64,000 bases of DNA from Distichodus sexfasciatus (Eukaryota > Chordata > Actinopteri > Characiformes > Distichodontidae): contig JAVGVS010000187.1 in the NCBI GenBank assembly GCA_032718565.1, forward strand, positions 746,001 to 810,000. Direction: 5' to 3'. The position numbers and the translations under genes were made by a program. The stretch's first letter is position 1. The number at the start of each line of letters is the position of its first letter. Under the pieces are notes generated by a model that made no database searches, was not told the DNA's origin, and saw nothing but the letters and a program-made list of their open reading frames with translations. Below are positions 23,358-33,184 of this stretch, piece after piece.

Positions 23358-26275
23358 TGTTTTGAATACTTGTTTATTAAGCATTCTTATTATTCTATAT
23401 TGTTATTAGCAATAAATTGTACAATGAAGGCCCGATTGTAAATAATGTTATAAATATAAATAATGTAATAACTTCAGTACTAGGTGAAACTCTCTACTAT
23501 TTTATTTGTATATTTGTTTTTATATCACTAGTTCACTGTCACTTTTTGACATTAATTTTGCCTCCATAAATCAGTTTTTTAAAATGCCTCATTAAGTGTG
23601 TATATTAGGCACGTCTTTCCTCTAAAATAAAAACAACTCTCTCTCTCTCTCTCTCACAGCCACTCAGCCTGACCCTGACAAAGCGAGAGCCCACCTGACA
23701 CACGGCTCTGCAGCTCCGTCGGTGGGCAGCCCACTGACATGCCTCTGCAGTCTCCTGCAGATGCCTGGAGCTCATCGGCCAGGACTCTCTCTTCAGCCCC
23801 ATCCAGCTTTCACTGCTGCTCCGCAAGACCAAAGATGTAACCACTTCCTCTCTTTAACATTAACACTTTGTAGCCTGGGTTTTGCTTTCCTAAAAAAGAT
23901 GCATTTCATCCTCTGCCACGCGTTCAAGTTACAGACAGTGGTGTAGACTATCTCCAGGTCAGCCGTTGATCTTTTCTGTGTGGAATTTGCATGCTCTCCC
24001 TGTGTTTCATGTGGGTTTCCGCCGGGCTCCCCGTTTCTTCCCCACAGTCCAAAATCATGAACTATAGCAGTGGTCCCCAAATGGAGGCCCGCGGGCCAGA
24101 TCCAGCCCGAGCAGAGACATATCTGCCCCTCACGCCACACAAACAAACGAAACAACCTGTGCGCCCCCACGGCTATTGGCAGGATTAGCTTATATCTCCC
24201 CACATCAGTGGTTGACATTCCTGAATACAAGAGAGGAAATCTTTAACGAGCAACAGTTGCATAACAGACTTCAACTTATTGGACATTATGGTATTCTGGG
24301 CCAGTCTGTATGTGAAATTTTGTACACAAAAGGTTACTTGCCCTGTAGGAGTTCTGTTGGGATTAAGTATTTCAGAGACAATTGTCTTGATTGAATACTA
24401 AGTAAAGTAGTAAAGATATATTTAACCAAAACATAAAAGTATTTTATTATTAAGGCAAGTACTTGAGTCAAAGTATAGTATTTTCATTTCCTATTTTCCA
24501 AAATATGATGCAATTTCAAATTCCCAGGAAAGAATGGAAGACTCAGACTGGGCCACAAATCAGCACATTACGTTGGCTCCAAAAGAATAGATCGTGAATA
24601 GACTGTCATTGTGTCGTCTGCTTATAGGTGTACGGTGCTGTTTCCTCCTTCACTTCGTCCATTACTTCTCAGCTTGGCTACATTGCTACACAGCTGTCAG
24701 CGGACGAACTGGCTTCGCTCAAGCTGTCGGAAATTTGTGCCGTCTCAACTCTGGGAGCGGTGAACACCTGGACGAGAAAGCAGGTAACTTGTCGTTAATA
24801 GTTACTTACTTTCCCGAATATTTAACCCCTATAATAATAATTGTTCTTTTAATTTTACAGCTGGGAGTGTTGTTCTCCACCATTCTAACTCCACTGGGCA
24901 GTCCCCAGCCAGCTGGGACTCCAGCCTTTGTTGCCATGGGATACATCGCTATGGATTCCATGTTCCTGTCATCCGCAGTCTTAATGGTAGTTTGGGAGAC
25001 TCAAATGCAGACAGTTGAAAACTTAGCTAATTCTATGATTATTCTGTTCGCTTGGTTCCATCAGACCAAGACACCATGTAAATCAAATTTTTATGTTTTC
25101 GTAGTAAGCAGTGCTGTGGCTTGGCCATTTGAACCTTTCCTGCTCAGAAGAGCAAATTTCAGGCCAGAGATCACGCTGTTCAGCCAGAGTCTGTGTTCGG
25201 ACCCACCAAAGCTTCCCTGGGGTCCAGAGGCTCGCTGAGATCACTGCTGTGCACAAGCATTTAAACCAATGTCGCCAGGGTCATTGAAGTTTTTATGCAG
25301 CAACATCTGATATTCCTATAATGCGTCTTTCATCTGTAAAGCTAAGCCCGAAGACATGGGCTATGTCAGTCGGTGAAGGAGCAGATCGGCGGGATCACCC
25401 TTCTGCCATCTTCTCTCATTCCAGCCAAAAAGTTTGCAGTGAGTACCCAAAGAAACTCTTTCTCCAGCTTCTGCTGTTTAACAGACTTGATTTTTCTGTG
25501 CTGTCAGCCCACAGGTTGTGTTTAACCAGTCCCAGAGCCAGGCGTTCTCATTTAGCAGGCCGCCGCCACACAAGTGCCCAGCGCTTGCAGCGCCGAGTTC
25601 AGTACAGGAGACCGCCCTCTCCATAGTGCTCAGCCCCATGGAGGACAAACCTGTGGATTTCAGAGGTATTTGGATTTTCAGCAACCATCACGTTGCTAGA
25701 ACCTTTGTTCCAACTCTAAAACATAGTGGGCTATAGTGGCGCAAGTGCTTAGGACACACATTTCTTTTTTATATCTTCTACACTGCTCTCATGGACTCTG
25801 TCCCAGATTGTTTGTTTTTCCCCCATAAATCTAACATAAATTCAATTTTGACACTTTTAATCAGACAGCCACAAAATCTACGTGCATCTCCAGGGTCTGT
25901 GGGAATCTTTGGCATAAGCTTACACTCAGCAATTGGCCTTTTTTTCATTCTTTTTTTTCTGTCATTTATATTTCCCATTCTGTTTTCTCCCATAAAGAAT
26001 ACACAGGTGACGTTGCAGAAGATTGAAAGCAGTCAGTGCATTTATTACCATACAACACATGAATAAATATTATAGCTCTATTATGAACTCTAAGTAATGT
26101 TTAACGACATTTAACAAATAATATGAATGTATGTCAGAACCTGGCCAGCAGGTCGCTTTGGAGTAGCAACACGTGTCTGTCTGCCTCAGTAGTGCTGGTG
26201 GATGATGTTAATGCTTCTCTTCAGTCAGCCTTTTCTGAGGAAGTACGAGATTTTAGCGCTTGTTCATTTTCTTAA
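8941..26275 (+). CDS. strc: Stereocilin-like secreted protein (mesothelin/otoancorin superfamily)
   Basis: About 27 exons join in phase to roughly 2,080 residues: 8941-8989 (signal peptide MQRSGGFFFFTTLLVL), 10080-10820, 10939-10963, 11138-13712, 14113-14178, 14285-14395, 14490-14644, 15046-15232, 15927-16042, 16211-16340, 16418-16600, 17749-17787, 18102-18278, 18527-18667, 20456-20517, 20621-20756, 21780-21865, 21983-22118, 22240-22436, 22554-22644, 22953-23112, 23751-23836, 24628-24783, 24861-24986, 25370-25438, 25515-25665, 26190-26275 (stop TAA). Exon 4 encodes six ~54-residue modules with four Cys each, split three and three by a Ser/Thr/Pro-rich linker (about residues 616-800). The C-terminal half has the short helical repeats typical of the mesothelin/stereocilin group. 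In mammals stereocilin links hair-cell stereocilia and anchors them to the tectorial membrane. Synteny with ctdspl2 and eif3j supports strc over otoancorin. The 23751, 25370 and 26190 acceptors are chosen mainly by phase and are less certain. Confidence 0.82.
9703..9958. repeat. Direct duplication of a ~128 bp palindromic repeat
   Basis: Two head-to-tail units in strc intron 1, at about 9703-9830 and 9831-9958. Each contains 'cctagtcttgga' early and 'aagtctagaactaggctt'-type sequence late, so each unit is itself a loose inverted repeat. Similar 'agcctagtc..ggact' repeats are common in teleost DNA. Confidence 0.7.
14677..14707. repeat. (CA)n microsatellite just inside a strc intron
   Basis: About thirteen CA units begin some 30 bp after the donor at 14644/14645. 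CA-rich intronic tracts near donors are known hnRNP L targets; any effect here is inference. Confidence 0.9.
15390..15650 (-). mobile_element. Non-LTR retrotransposon (LINE) remnant, end of reverse transcriptase
   Basis: The minus-strand frame reads segments such as AKLSIYWSIFVPTLTYG, EQWVV and EAEMRFFRRVSGL. These resemble the end of the reverse-transcriptase ORF of common fish LINEs. The frame is short and isolated: a 5'-truncated dead copy in a strc intron. Confidence 0.75.
15672..15885 (+). repeat. tRNA-derived SINE, second family
   Basis: tRNA-like head 'ggtctagtggttaggata' with the B-box-like 'gggtttgaatcc', then a tail 'gctctggataagaatgtctg' and 'ctgaatgcaaatgtaa'. That tail is shared by many fish SINEs and their LINE partners. 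It lies about 40 bp before the 15927 acceptor and is distinct from the main SINE family. Confidence 0.85.
16632..16755 (+). repeat. tRNA-derived SINE, copy 4 (3' truncated)
   Basis: Head and middle only: 'ggtagtgtaacggttaggga', 'ggttcaagtcccgga', 'gtactcatgagcaaggtacc', ending at 'caagcagtgctct'. It starts about 30 bp into the strc intron after 16600. Confidence 0.85.
16770..17290. repeat. Degenerate 'agtaaaagtac' repeat, about 120-150 bp period
   Basis: Three or more loose units each contain 'ctcaagtacattta'-like and 'tactaaaagtaaaactac'-like blocks, for example near 16805-16860, 16950-17005 and 17065-17115. It belongs to a dispersed fish repeat; a related fragment is near 24395-24475. It fills part of a strc intron. 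Confidence 0.55.
17350..17610. other. Unassigned G-rich intronic stretch
   Basis: Higher in G+C than the surrounding intron. It shows no open frame with a family signature, no internal repeat and no similarity to other parts of the window. I cannot say what it is. Confidence 0.3.
18343..18515 (+). repeat. tRNA-derived SINE, copy 5
   Basis: The copy runs from 'gttggtaacgtaacggtcag' through 'gtaaaggcaccactgaggta' and 'cttcttcacggatgggtcac' to 'cacaacgacaaat'. It nearly fills the intron before the exon at 18527. Confidence 0.8.
18980..19494. mobile_element. Non-autonomous hAT transposon with exact 8-bp target duplication
   Basis: Terminal inverted repeats 'taggactgcgcgatt' (left) and 'attgtccagcccta' (right) are partly complementary. 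The element is flanked by identical 8-bp copies of 'gtaataac' at 18972-18979 and 19495-19502. An 8-bp duplication and this terminus are typical of the hAT superfamily. Length is 515 bp with no transposase frame. A further fragment starting 'gggctgcccgattcgcga' follows at about 19506. Confidence 0.85.
19717..19835 (+). repeat. tRNA-derived SINE, copy 6 (3' truncated)
   Basis: 'tagcgtaacggttagagag', 'ggttcaaatcctgga', 'gtaaaggtactggtgaggta', then 'gcaaggtaccgtcccagtgc'. Same orientation as strc, in an intron. Confidence 0.85.
20825..21663. mobile_element. Inverted-repeat DNA element hosting a second element
   Basis: Left end 'ggctgaatcccatttcaac' at 20825 and right end 'gggtgaaatgggactcagcc' ending near 21660 are inverted copies, matching at about 21 of 23 positions. 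Between them lies a second inverted-repeat element (21046-21457). Host and guest together nearly fill one strc intron. Confidence 0.8.
21046..21457. mobile_element. Nested inverted-repeat element
   Basis: Termini 'gccgggatatact' (21048-21060) and 'agtgtatcccggc' (21444-21456) are inverted repeats with one mismatch. The interior holds a frame on the minus strand without recognisable similarity. Confidence 0.75.
22914..22952. repeat. (GT)n(GC)n microsatellite forming a strc acceptor
   Basis: About fifteen GT units then 'gcgcgcgcag' lead directly into the exon at 22953. The last AG of the tract is the acceptor, so this intron has no ordinary pyrimidine tract. Confidence 0.9.
23305..23357. repeat. 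(TTA)n microsatellite
   Basis: About seventeen TTA/ATT units in a strc intron. Confidence 0.95.
24066..24200. mobile_element. hAT-type element fragment
   Basis: Starts 'cagtggtccccaaatgg' followed by 'aggcccgcgggccaga'. This is the usual left end of abundant 'cagtggt' hAT-like elements. No right end was found, and the frames across it are not genes. Confidence 0.55.
25690..26005. repeat. Dispersed repeat, copy A
   Basis: 'gttccaactctaaaa', 'ggctatagtggcgcaagtgc', 'ataaatctaacataaa' and a terminal 'ataaagaatacaca' correspond in order to blocks at 56070-56380 in slc22a7. It lies in the last strc intron. The hydrophobic frame at 25791-26066 runs through this repeat and is not taken as an exon. 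Confidence 0.6.
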
Positions 26276-26699
26276 AGTAATAATTAATCAGCAACTTTGT
26301 GATGATCGATATAAGAACTGTTTTGTGAATAATGTGCTGAAAAATGCTGTCAATCATAGTAATTCAGATGTGTTGGCCTATTCCCATATCGCATAAGCTA
26401 AATCATGTGTTGTTACCTAAAGACTGGCTTAAGGCTTCACATTGTTCGTTTTATCTGTTTATATAGAAGTGATGTACTTTTTATGGACAGGAAAATGTTG
26501 TAAAATGATATGTTGGCTTTTAATCATTTATTTATCAAATGCACTTCTCACGAACTTGTTACGATTTATTGCAGCAAGCATGATACATTCATTTATTACT
26601 TTATATTTATGTATTTCACTTGAACACAGGAACAATATTTGAAGCTACCAGCATGTCTAATACCTTTTTGCTTGGACTACAGTAATATTTCACTAAATT

Positions 26700-26705
26700 A
26701 ATAAA
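26700..26705 (+). terminator. Candidate polyadenylation signal of strc
   Basis: AATAAA lies 425 bp after the strc stop codon, just before a pyrimidine-rich region. Chosen by position and hexamer only. Confidence 0.45.
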
Positions 26706-26719
26706 ACTTCAGAATAGTA

Positions 26720-27127
26720 GCATTTGTTAAGCCTATTTGTGCTCTTTTCTCTTTTCTTGTTTCCTGCCCTCTCTCTCTCCTCAGTCTCTCCCTCCTCTAT
26801 CTCAATTTCTTTTTTCTGTCTTTCCCTGCCTCCATCACTTCATCTCTCTCTCTGTTTCTCTACCCCACTTCTCTCCACCATCTCAAATCTCTTCACACTG
26901 CATTTATCTCACTTCCATCACTCATCTCTGTCTTTCTGCCCTTACTCTTCCATTCTCTAATTTCTATTATTACTTCACTCTCTGTTTCTCTCTTTCACTT
27001 TCTCCTCCCCGTTATTTTTATCTTTTCTCGCCCCACATTCTCTCTTCACCTCCTCCTCTATCTCTCTCCTCCTTGTCCCCAATATATTTATGTAGGACAG
27101 CAATGAAAAAGGTATTTGAATGAATTA
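26720..27127. other. Pyrimidine-rich intergenic spacer between strc and eif3j
   Basis: Nearly pure C/T sequence with simple 'tctctctcc' motifs, no gene. It separates the strc 3' end from the CpG-rich eif3j promoter. Confidence 0.7.
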
Positions 27128-27318
27128 ACGACCGCAGACTTTGGTGAACTGGCCGGGAATCGCGGGCAGTGCACGGCGCATCTTATCGCGAGGGTGCCAC
27201 ACGGCCGCGTTTGAACTGGCGCGCCCTGTCCTCCCGTTCATACGCAGCAACCACGCTGTATGTGAGGCGCTATGCTTTTACCAGCTAACTTAGTTTGACA
27301 ACCCGGCACACGGTCGAG
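27128..27318 (+). promoter_or_regulatory. CpG-rich promoter region of eif3j
   Basis: Sharp rise in CpG content ('gggaatcgcgggcagtgcac', 'acggccgcgtttg', 'actggcgcgccctg') directly before the eif3j ATG, in otherwise AT-rich surroundings. This is the usual arrangement for a housekeeping gene without a TATA box. Confidence 0.6.
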
Positions 27319-30300
27319 ATGGCGGATTCTGATTCTGGGGTGAGAGCTCATTTAATACTGCGTTTATTTTAAAGGTTATAGAACTGCATTTAAAAAAAAT
27401 CTTCTTTTTTTTAGACGCGGACAACTTCGAGCCCGATGAGCCCGTCAAGCAAGCGACTGGGCTTCAAGACAGATGGGAAGGCGAGGACGAGGAAGATACC
27501 GTAAAGGTGTGTCTAAAAAATTTGCTAGTTTTGGAGAATTAGGACTAACTTGATCTTGGTTTTGAGGTCATTTACTGGATGTATGTGCGGAACAGAACGC
27601 CTGCTGAATATCATAGATAAGCTAGCCATTCTTGGCCAGTGGTACAATTTACAAACGGCTAGGAATCATATTCCGAATATAACCAGAAATTAAAAGGGTG
27701 TTAGGTAGTATGTCAACGCCGGTTCTTCAAGTTAAGTTTCCCATCAGGCATGGTGTGGCGCGTAAATATTCAGGTTTTGTCACAATAGCATTGTAAGCCA
27801 ATATAGTAGCGTGTTGCTTCCTATTGTTTGGCAGCAAAGAGTCAATGTGGCTAAAGTTGGACAGCCAATGTTTAGTGTGAGCGCTGAGAGATTAGACATA
27901 AACAAGGATGTTAATTATGAGAACAAAGTATTGATTACTGACTGGCTGCCCCAGACCTCATTGTAGTTTGATGTCAGATGTATATTATGGTAAAAATCTT
28001 AAGATCAAATTATGGTACAACCTGGTTCTTTTGTATGAAGGCTTCATTTAACTTGAACCCTGTTGTTAGTTGCTTAAAGTGAAATAACGCCAGTGTACGT
28101 AAACATGTAATAGGCTATCGAAATCTACATCAGCCCAGCTCATTCATCACAAGTGATTTAGATGGGTTAGCTAAGCGAGTTATATGAAAAGGTTACGTGT
28201 CTAAACTTTTTCGTGTTGGTATTTAGTAATAGCGATCCATATTTGCGGGCCAAAAATAAGCGTCACGTCTGCGGTGGGCAAGTTTTAAATAATCTTTAAT
28301 AGTAATAGTAATAAATAATAATAGTCTTCGGTGCAGCAAGCTACTTTTCCGTAACGATGGCCTCTTAGAACTCTCCATTCGAGTAACAGACGAGGTGACA
28401 GGTCAAAAGAAGCAATAGTGTAGTTAGCGGTTACGTTGCTAGACGTAATACGAATAAAGGAGTGAAATGGAAGTGGTCATGATTTTCAAACAGACTAAAC
28501 TTTTTCTTGGCGTCCCTTGAGATGACTACAACGTTGTCATTTGACTGAGACTTTGCCAGCAACGAGCTTTTGGTACGAGGAAGTTGCAACGGGGAAGCCA
28601 GAGTTTGAGCGTACTTAGTCTTGTTAGGATCTCTTAGTGGGGGCCTTCACTTTTAGAGTTTGGGGACGATAAGTTGCCTATTTTTCTGTAGAGTTAATGA
28701 CGTTTTGTATATAATTCAGGACCAAAACAGTGGTAATATGTTTTTTTTTGGCGTTGCGCAAAACATGACAGGGTGTGATGTAGAGGTATCATTGGGTCCT
28801 GTAAGAAGATCCAATATTGGAGCTCTTTCTTCGTCTTTGAATGATCTCAGCCTGTGCCTTTCATAAAAGCTGAATTCCACTCACACTTTAAAGCATTTTT
28901 AGAGTTGAGCTGAGGGCTAAAATATCATAAAACTAACTTGTTCTATGACCTTTTAAAGTAAGATTAGTTGTTGGGGGAAAACCTGACAGATTTTAACTTT
29001 TCCAACTAAGGGTCTCTCATGGGTCGGTTTTACATCTGCCACCTGTCTGGTTAATTTTTGCTGCTAAATGTTTGACTACAATATATCTGACTGGGAAATA
29101 CATTCAACATTCTGTTCCAACTCCAACTCGTATATTTAGTCTTTCACCGTTCTTTTCTTTTGTTTTTATAGTATCCCACGGAAACTCTGATACCGCTAAA
29201 AACCAAAACAAACGATAATATTTTTATGTTATTGGTAACTGAACTGGGCTTAGCCGCGTTTGTCAGGGTTCTTCAGATCCAGAACACTCTTAACAGAAAC
29301 AGTTCCCTTTGCTACATGTGGTTTACCAGTGGTCTTGTTTTCCACACAATAGCGTTGTTTTTATTGTTGCACAACCATGTTTACTCGGTTCGTGTGGCTT
29401 TCAGCAGCCCCCCTCTCTGCTTCTTTTCTTTGTGTGTGTGTGATATAGATATAGGAGAAAAATCATTTTGGGGTGGCTCTCTTTTCTTCCATAAATCACA
29501 TCAATGATACTATGTGTATATGCTAATAAAGCAGTAAAAACATTTAACAAAAAGTTCAAAATAATTTCACTTGTGTATTATTAGTTATTAATTCTGCTGT
29601 CCTCTTCTGATACACAAGATTCAAGTTCTTAGTCCAATACTTTAATTTTGATTTCTTCCATGCCAAACACATTTATTACAATTCATATTAGCCTAAAAGA
29701 TTGTTTCTTAATTGATGAGTTGTACTGAGAATCAGAGAGGTCACTAAAATGTTCTAAAAAATGCAGTTTTAATATTTGGAATACACAAAGCATACTCCAT
29801 TATTTATTGACATTTGTTTTTTTATTGAAGGAGTATTTTCTGTTTAATGGTGACAACTGGGATGACGTAAGACGAGGAAGAACAGAAGGAGGAAGAGAAG
29901 AAACCAGGTGCTACTTTATACTAAACTGATAATGAGAAACAATATATAAAAATATTTTTGATTTGTAGTTTTGAGGAGATTCTTTAGATGGATGATTCGC
30001 GTAGAGGTTATTTATTTGGCAATGACACTAAATTGCCAACTTGTGTTTTCGCCTTTAAATCAGTGCTGTTTGCTACAGAAGAAAATTACTTTTAAAAAAT
30101 CAAAGAGAAGGAGTTAGAACTAGGAAGAAGCAAGAAGAGCTTGAGAATAGTGAGAGTTCTGGATTATGAAAGAGGTATTTATCATCTGATAGGTAGTTTT
30201 TTAACACATGCAATCACTCAGTAGTTTCTTTAAAGGTCTGTTATCTCAGAAATTATCTGTGTAAATTTATTGATCTCTGATGTGAGTCTGAGTAAAATTC

Positions 30301-30654
30301 CTGATCCAGGATCAGGATATGATGAGCACAGGTGGTTGGGGTCATAGAATCTACTGAAGATCTTAGTTTGTCCGCCAACGCGCGTGACACTGACCACCCG
30401 CAGAGTTCTAGCTGACTGAGTTCTTGGAGGAAGCATTTATCAGCTTGATTTTGAACTTCCTTATTCATGTTTAAACAGATACAGCAGACTGAGGCTAAAA
30501 CCGAGCTGACAGCTGAAGAGCAGGCGGCAGAGAAATTACGTTTACAGAAGTTGCAGGAGGAGTCAGACCTAGCGCTGGCCCGGGAAGCTTTGTAGGCTGG
30601 ACCCACAATGTGCTTAATTTATACACATAATAGTATGTTTTTAACCTTTATATA

Positions 30655-30689
<35 letters not shown>

Positions 30690-31645
30690 GCCCAATTGGT
30701 TTGGGATTGATTTACTGTAGTCAGGTCTTGATGACTATTTTGATGACAAGTCTATTTTTTGTTATTGAACTTCTTCACAGGTGTTGACGCAGCTGCTACC
30801 ACAAATAGTGCCTCCGGAATCGAAGCCATGTGTCCATCGACTAGAGATGACTTTGTAGTTTTTGAAAAATTGCTGAAAGACAAGATATCACAGTTTGAAA
30901 AGTCAGTGCATTATTCCAGCTTTTTGGAGTCGCTGTTTCGGGAGCTTTGCCTTTCATGTAAGTAGAACGGAAGTTTCTTTAATTTAGATGTATTGACTGA
31001 CTATTTGCATTTTAAGGTTTACATGTTGGCGAGCTGAAAAGAAATTATATGAATTGGTTTTTAACAGTGGAAGTAGAAGACTTAAAGAAAATCAGCAATT
31101 CCATCTCGGTTCTACTCAGTGAAAAACAGAAGCAGGAAAAGGTAAGTTTAAAAAAATGATTTTTAAAAACCTGACAAAGTTTTGAACAAAATTGTCATTT
31201 TTGGAGCCTTTGGGCTCAAAACATTAAAAGAAATTCTTTTGTGGAAATTTTTAATAAACAATTTAAGTAAATTAAATCTTAATTTTACCAAAACAGATAA
31301 ATTCTTCTGAAATCATGGTACAATAGTATATCATGCTATTATTTAAATGCATTAAATATTTAATTATAGGGACAGCTGTAATCCTTTGTTTTTGCAGCGC
31401 AAAGAACCTGCATTTGATTAATATTCACTAATACTTAAGTCTTACAAAATCCAGTGTCTTATTTTGTCGTTAAGAGAACAAATCAATCGTATTTTCTTCC
31501 CCTCTATCAGGAAAAAGCCAAAGGCACCAAGAAAAAGAAGAAGAACGTTCTGGCCGGCGGCGGTTTAAAAGCAAAAATGAGAGACGACCTGGACGATTAC
31601 GGAGACTTCGGTGGCAACTACAACGACTACGATGACTTCATGTGA
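27319..31645 (+). CDS. eif3j: Eukaryotic translation initiation factor 3 subunit J; N-terminal exons look damaged
   Basis: Recognisable exons: 27319-27339 (MADSDSG), 27415-27506 (DADNFEPDEP, DRWEGEDEED), remnants near 29830-29916 (DNWDD) and 30077-30170 (KIKEKE), 30480-30593 (ELTAEEQAAEKLRLQKLQEE), 30781-30960 (GIEAMCPSTRDDF, HYSSFLESLFREL), 31067-31141 (EVEDLKKISNSI, SEKQKQEK) and 31511-31645 (ending DYDDFM and TGA). The last three are clean and in phase. Exon 1 ends phase 0 where the family needs phase 1. The third and fourth exons have indels and an in-frame stop, and the fifth ends out of phase with the sixth. The known role of eIF3j is as a loosely attached eIF3 subunit acting in the 40S decoding centre. 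The locus may be a decaying paralog, a gene with lost exons, or mis-assembled. Gene identity is certain; functionality is not. Confidence 0.75.
30645..30691. repeat. (TA)n microsatellite
   Basis: About twenty AT/TA units in the eif3j intron after 30593. Confidence 0.9.
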
Positions 31646-32782
31646 CGAAGGCTAAACCCCTCCCCCGCCTTCCTCCTCCAATCTCTTGGCCTAACCCTTC
31701 TGTTAGCCCTCTGTGCCCTGCCCCCTACCACCTTCACCCCTGTTCTCACACACACACACACACACACACACACCTACACACATCAGTGCCATCCTGGAGT
31801 AAACTGAACACTGTGTCAGCCATTAACTTTTGCTTCAGTGGTCAAAACAACTCTTAGCGAAGCTGCTATCACCAGTTTTTGGTGACGGAACGAAGAAAAA
31901 AATATATATATCGAGAAAAAGAATTGCCTTGTATTTTCGACTCTGTCTCCAGCAAAGACTTTAGGATCCGAGACGTTGTTGTTGCACAAGTGTCTTCTCT
32001 AAATTGGGCATAAATAGGAATTTTTTTACAATGCCTTATAGACCACATTGTAACGAGAGAAAAAAACGAAAATGAAATCATGGTTATTATTTTTTGGTTT
32101 GAACCGAAGTGGCTGAGTTAACGTCTGTGCAATTTTTATTCACCTAGAAACTCAAATTGATATTCTATGCAAAAGCAGTTGTATACAGAATGTCTAAATT
32201 TCTAAGCATGAATATTTTACATTTCTGGTGGATTTTTTGTTGCTCCCTCCTGCAGAACGGTGAGAGATCGATATTTTTTAAAATGACACTTGTCAACATC
32301 ATCAGATGCAAATCGATTCAGCTTTTATATGCAGATATACGTCTGGTAAGGAGCACTGAGAGCAGACACTACATGAGGAGCAGGAGGTATGCTTAACAAA
32401 ACAAAAATAATGTAACATTGCAAAAGTGTTTCCTCCGAGCTGTTAAATTGTCATGGATATCAGTGATGGTTTTTTCAAAACAAAGTATTTTTCCTCTCTT
32501 TTAACAGTTGCTCTCATGCTGGTAGGCTTCAGTTACTACTAACACAGGGATGTGGGGCTCAGCTCTGCGAGTATAGCTTCTGCAAGCTTGTATCAAGTAA
32601 GAAAAAAGCTCACGGGCCGGACGGACTCGGTGTATCGGCTCAGCGGTGACGAATTTGAGGTTTTTTGTTGGAACATTCTAACCTTTGAAAAAACAAATAC
32701 TTTGCAATGTTTAAAATCTGGTCCATAACACATGAAATGACATGATTTCTGCAGTGTTTTTTAAAGGATCTAATTTAATAAA
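31646..32782 (+). other. eif3j 3' UTR with (CA)n tract
   Basis: Non-coding sequence after the eif3j stop, including a (CA)n run at about 31747-31780. AATAAA at 32777-32782 is a plausible cleavage signal. No other gene is seen before the convergent cilp 3' end. Confidence 0.5.
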
Positions 32783-32876
32783 ATGATGGGTCAAAAAGGA
32801 AATTTATTGTCGGTGGTTTTACAAAATTCAATTTTAAGCAACTCGTGAACACGAATCCTACACATGAAAATTTGTA

Positions 32877-33184
32877 TTTATTTGGGTGATAAATGCTGTT
32901 TATGAAATAAATATCTTGTTATTTACAACTTCAAGTATTATATGTTAATCACAGTACAAGAAAGAAAGAATATGAACAAACTAAAAAAAGATTTAAGACC
33001 TGGGAGGTTGACATTAACTGCGTATAAAAAGGTGTAAAAACTACTGCAATTCTTGTTACTGGAATTTTTTCCTTTACATGACCAAGCGCTGTCACAAAGT
33101 GGTGCTGACGCTTCTTTAAACCTAATTGACATTTTTAGGCTAGATCATTGTATAGATGCTCCACAACTTGAATGATTTCCGGCT
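32877..33184 (-). other. Probable cilp 3' UTR
   Basis: AATAAA on the minus strand (32877-32882 on the plus strand as 'tttatt') lies about 300 bp beyond the cilp stop. That would give a short 3' UTR and leave roughly 95 bp between the convergent eif3j and cilp ends. Confidence 0.4.

Noticed and set aside
24594..25238. 214-residue single open frame as an independent gene
   Set aside because: It reads a different frame through two strc exons (24628-24783 and 24861-24986) and their introns; the strc phase explains the sequence better.
25791..26066. Hydrophobic frame as a GPI-anchor or membrane exon ending strc
   Set aside because: It runs through a dispersed repeat also found at 56.1-56.4 kb. 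The phase-matched exon at 26190-26275 is a better last exon.
8941..26275. Otoancorin, mesothelin or a novel gene instead of stereocilin
   Set aside because: The length, N-terminal half and synteny with ctdspl2 and eif3j fit strc better, although no alignment was run.
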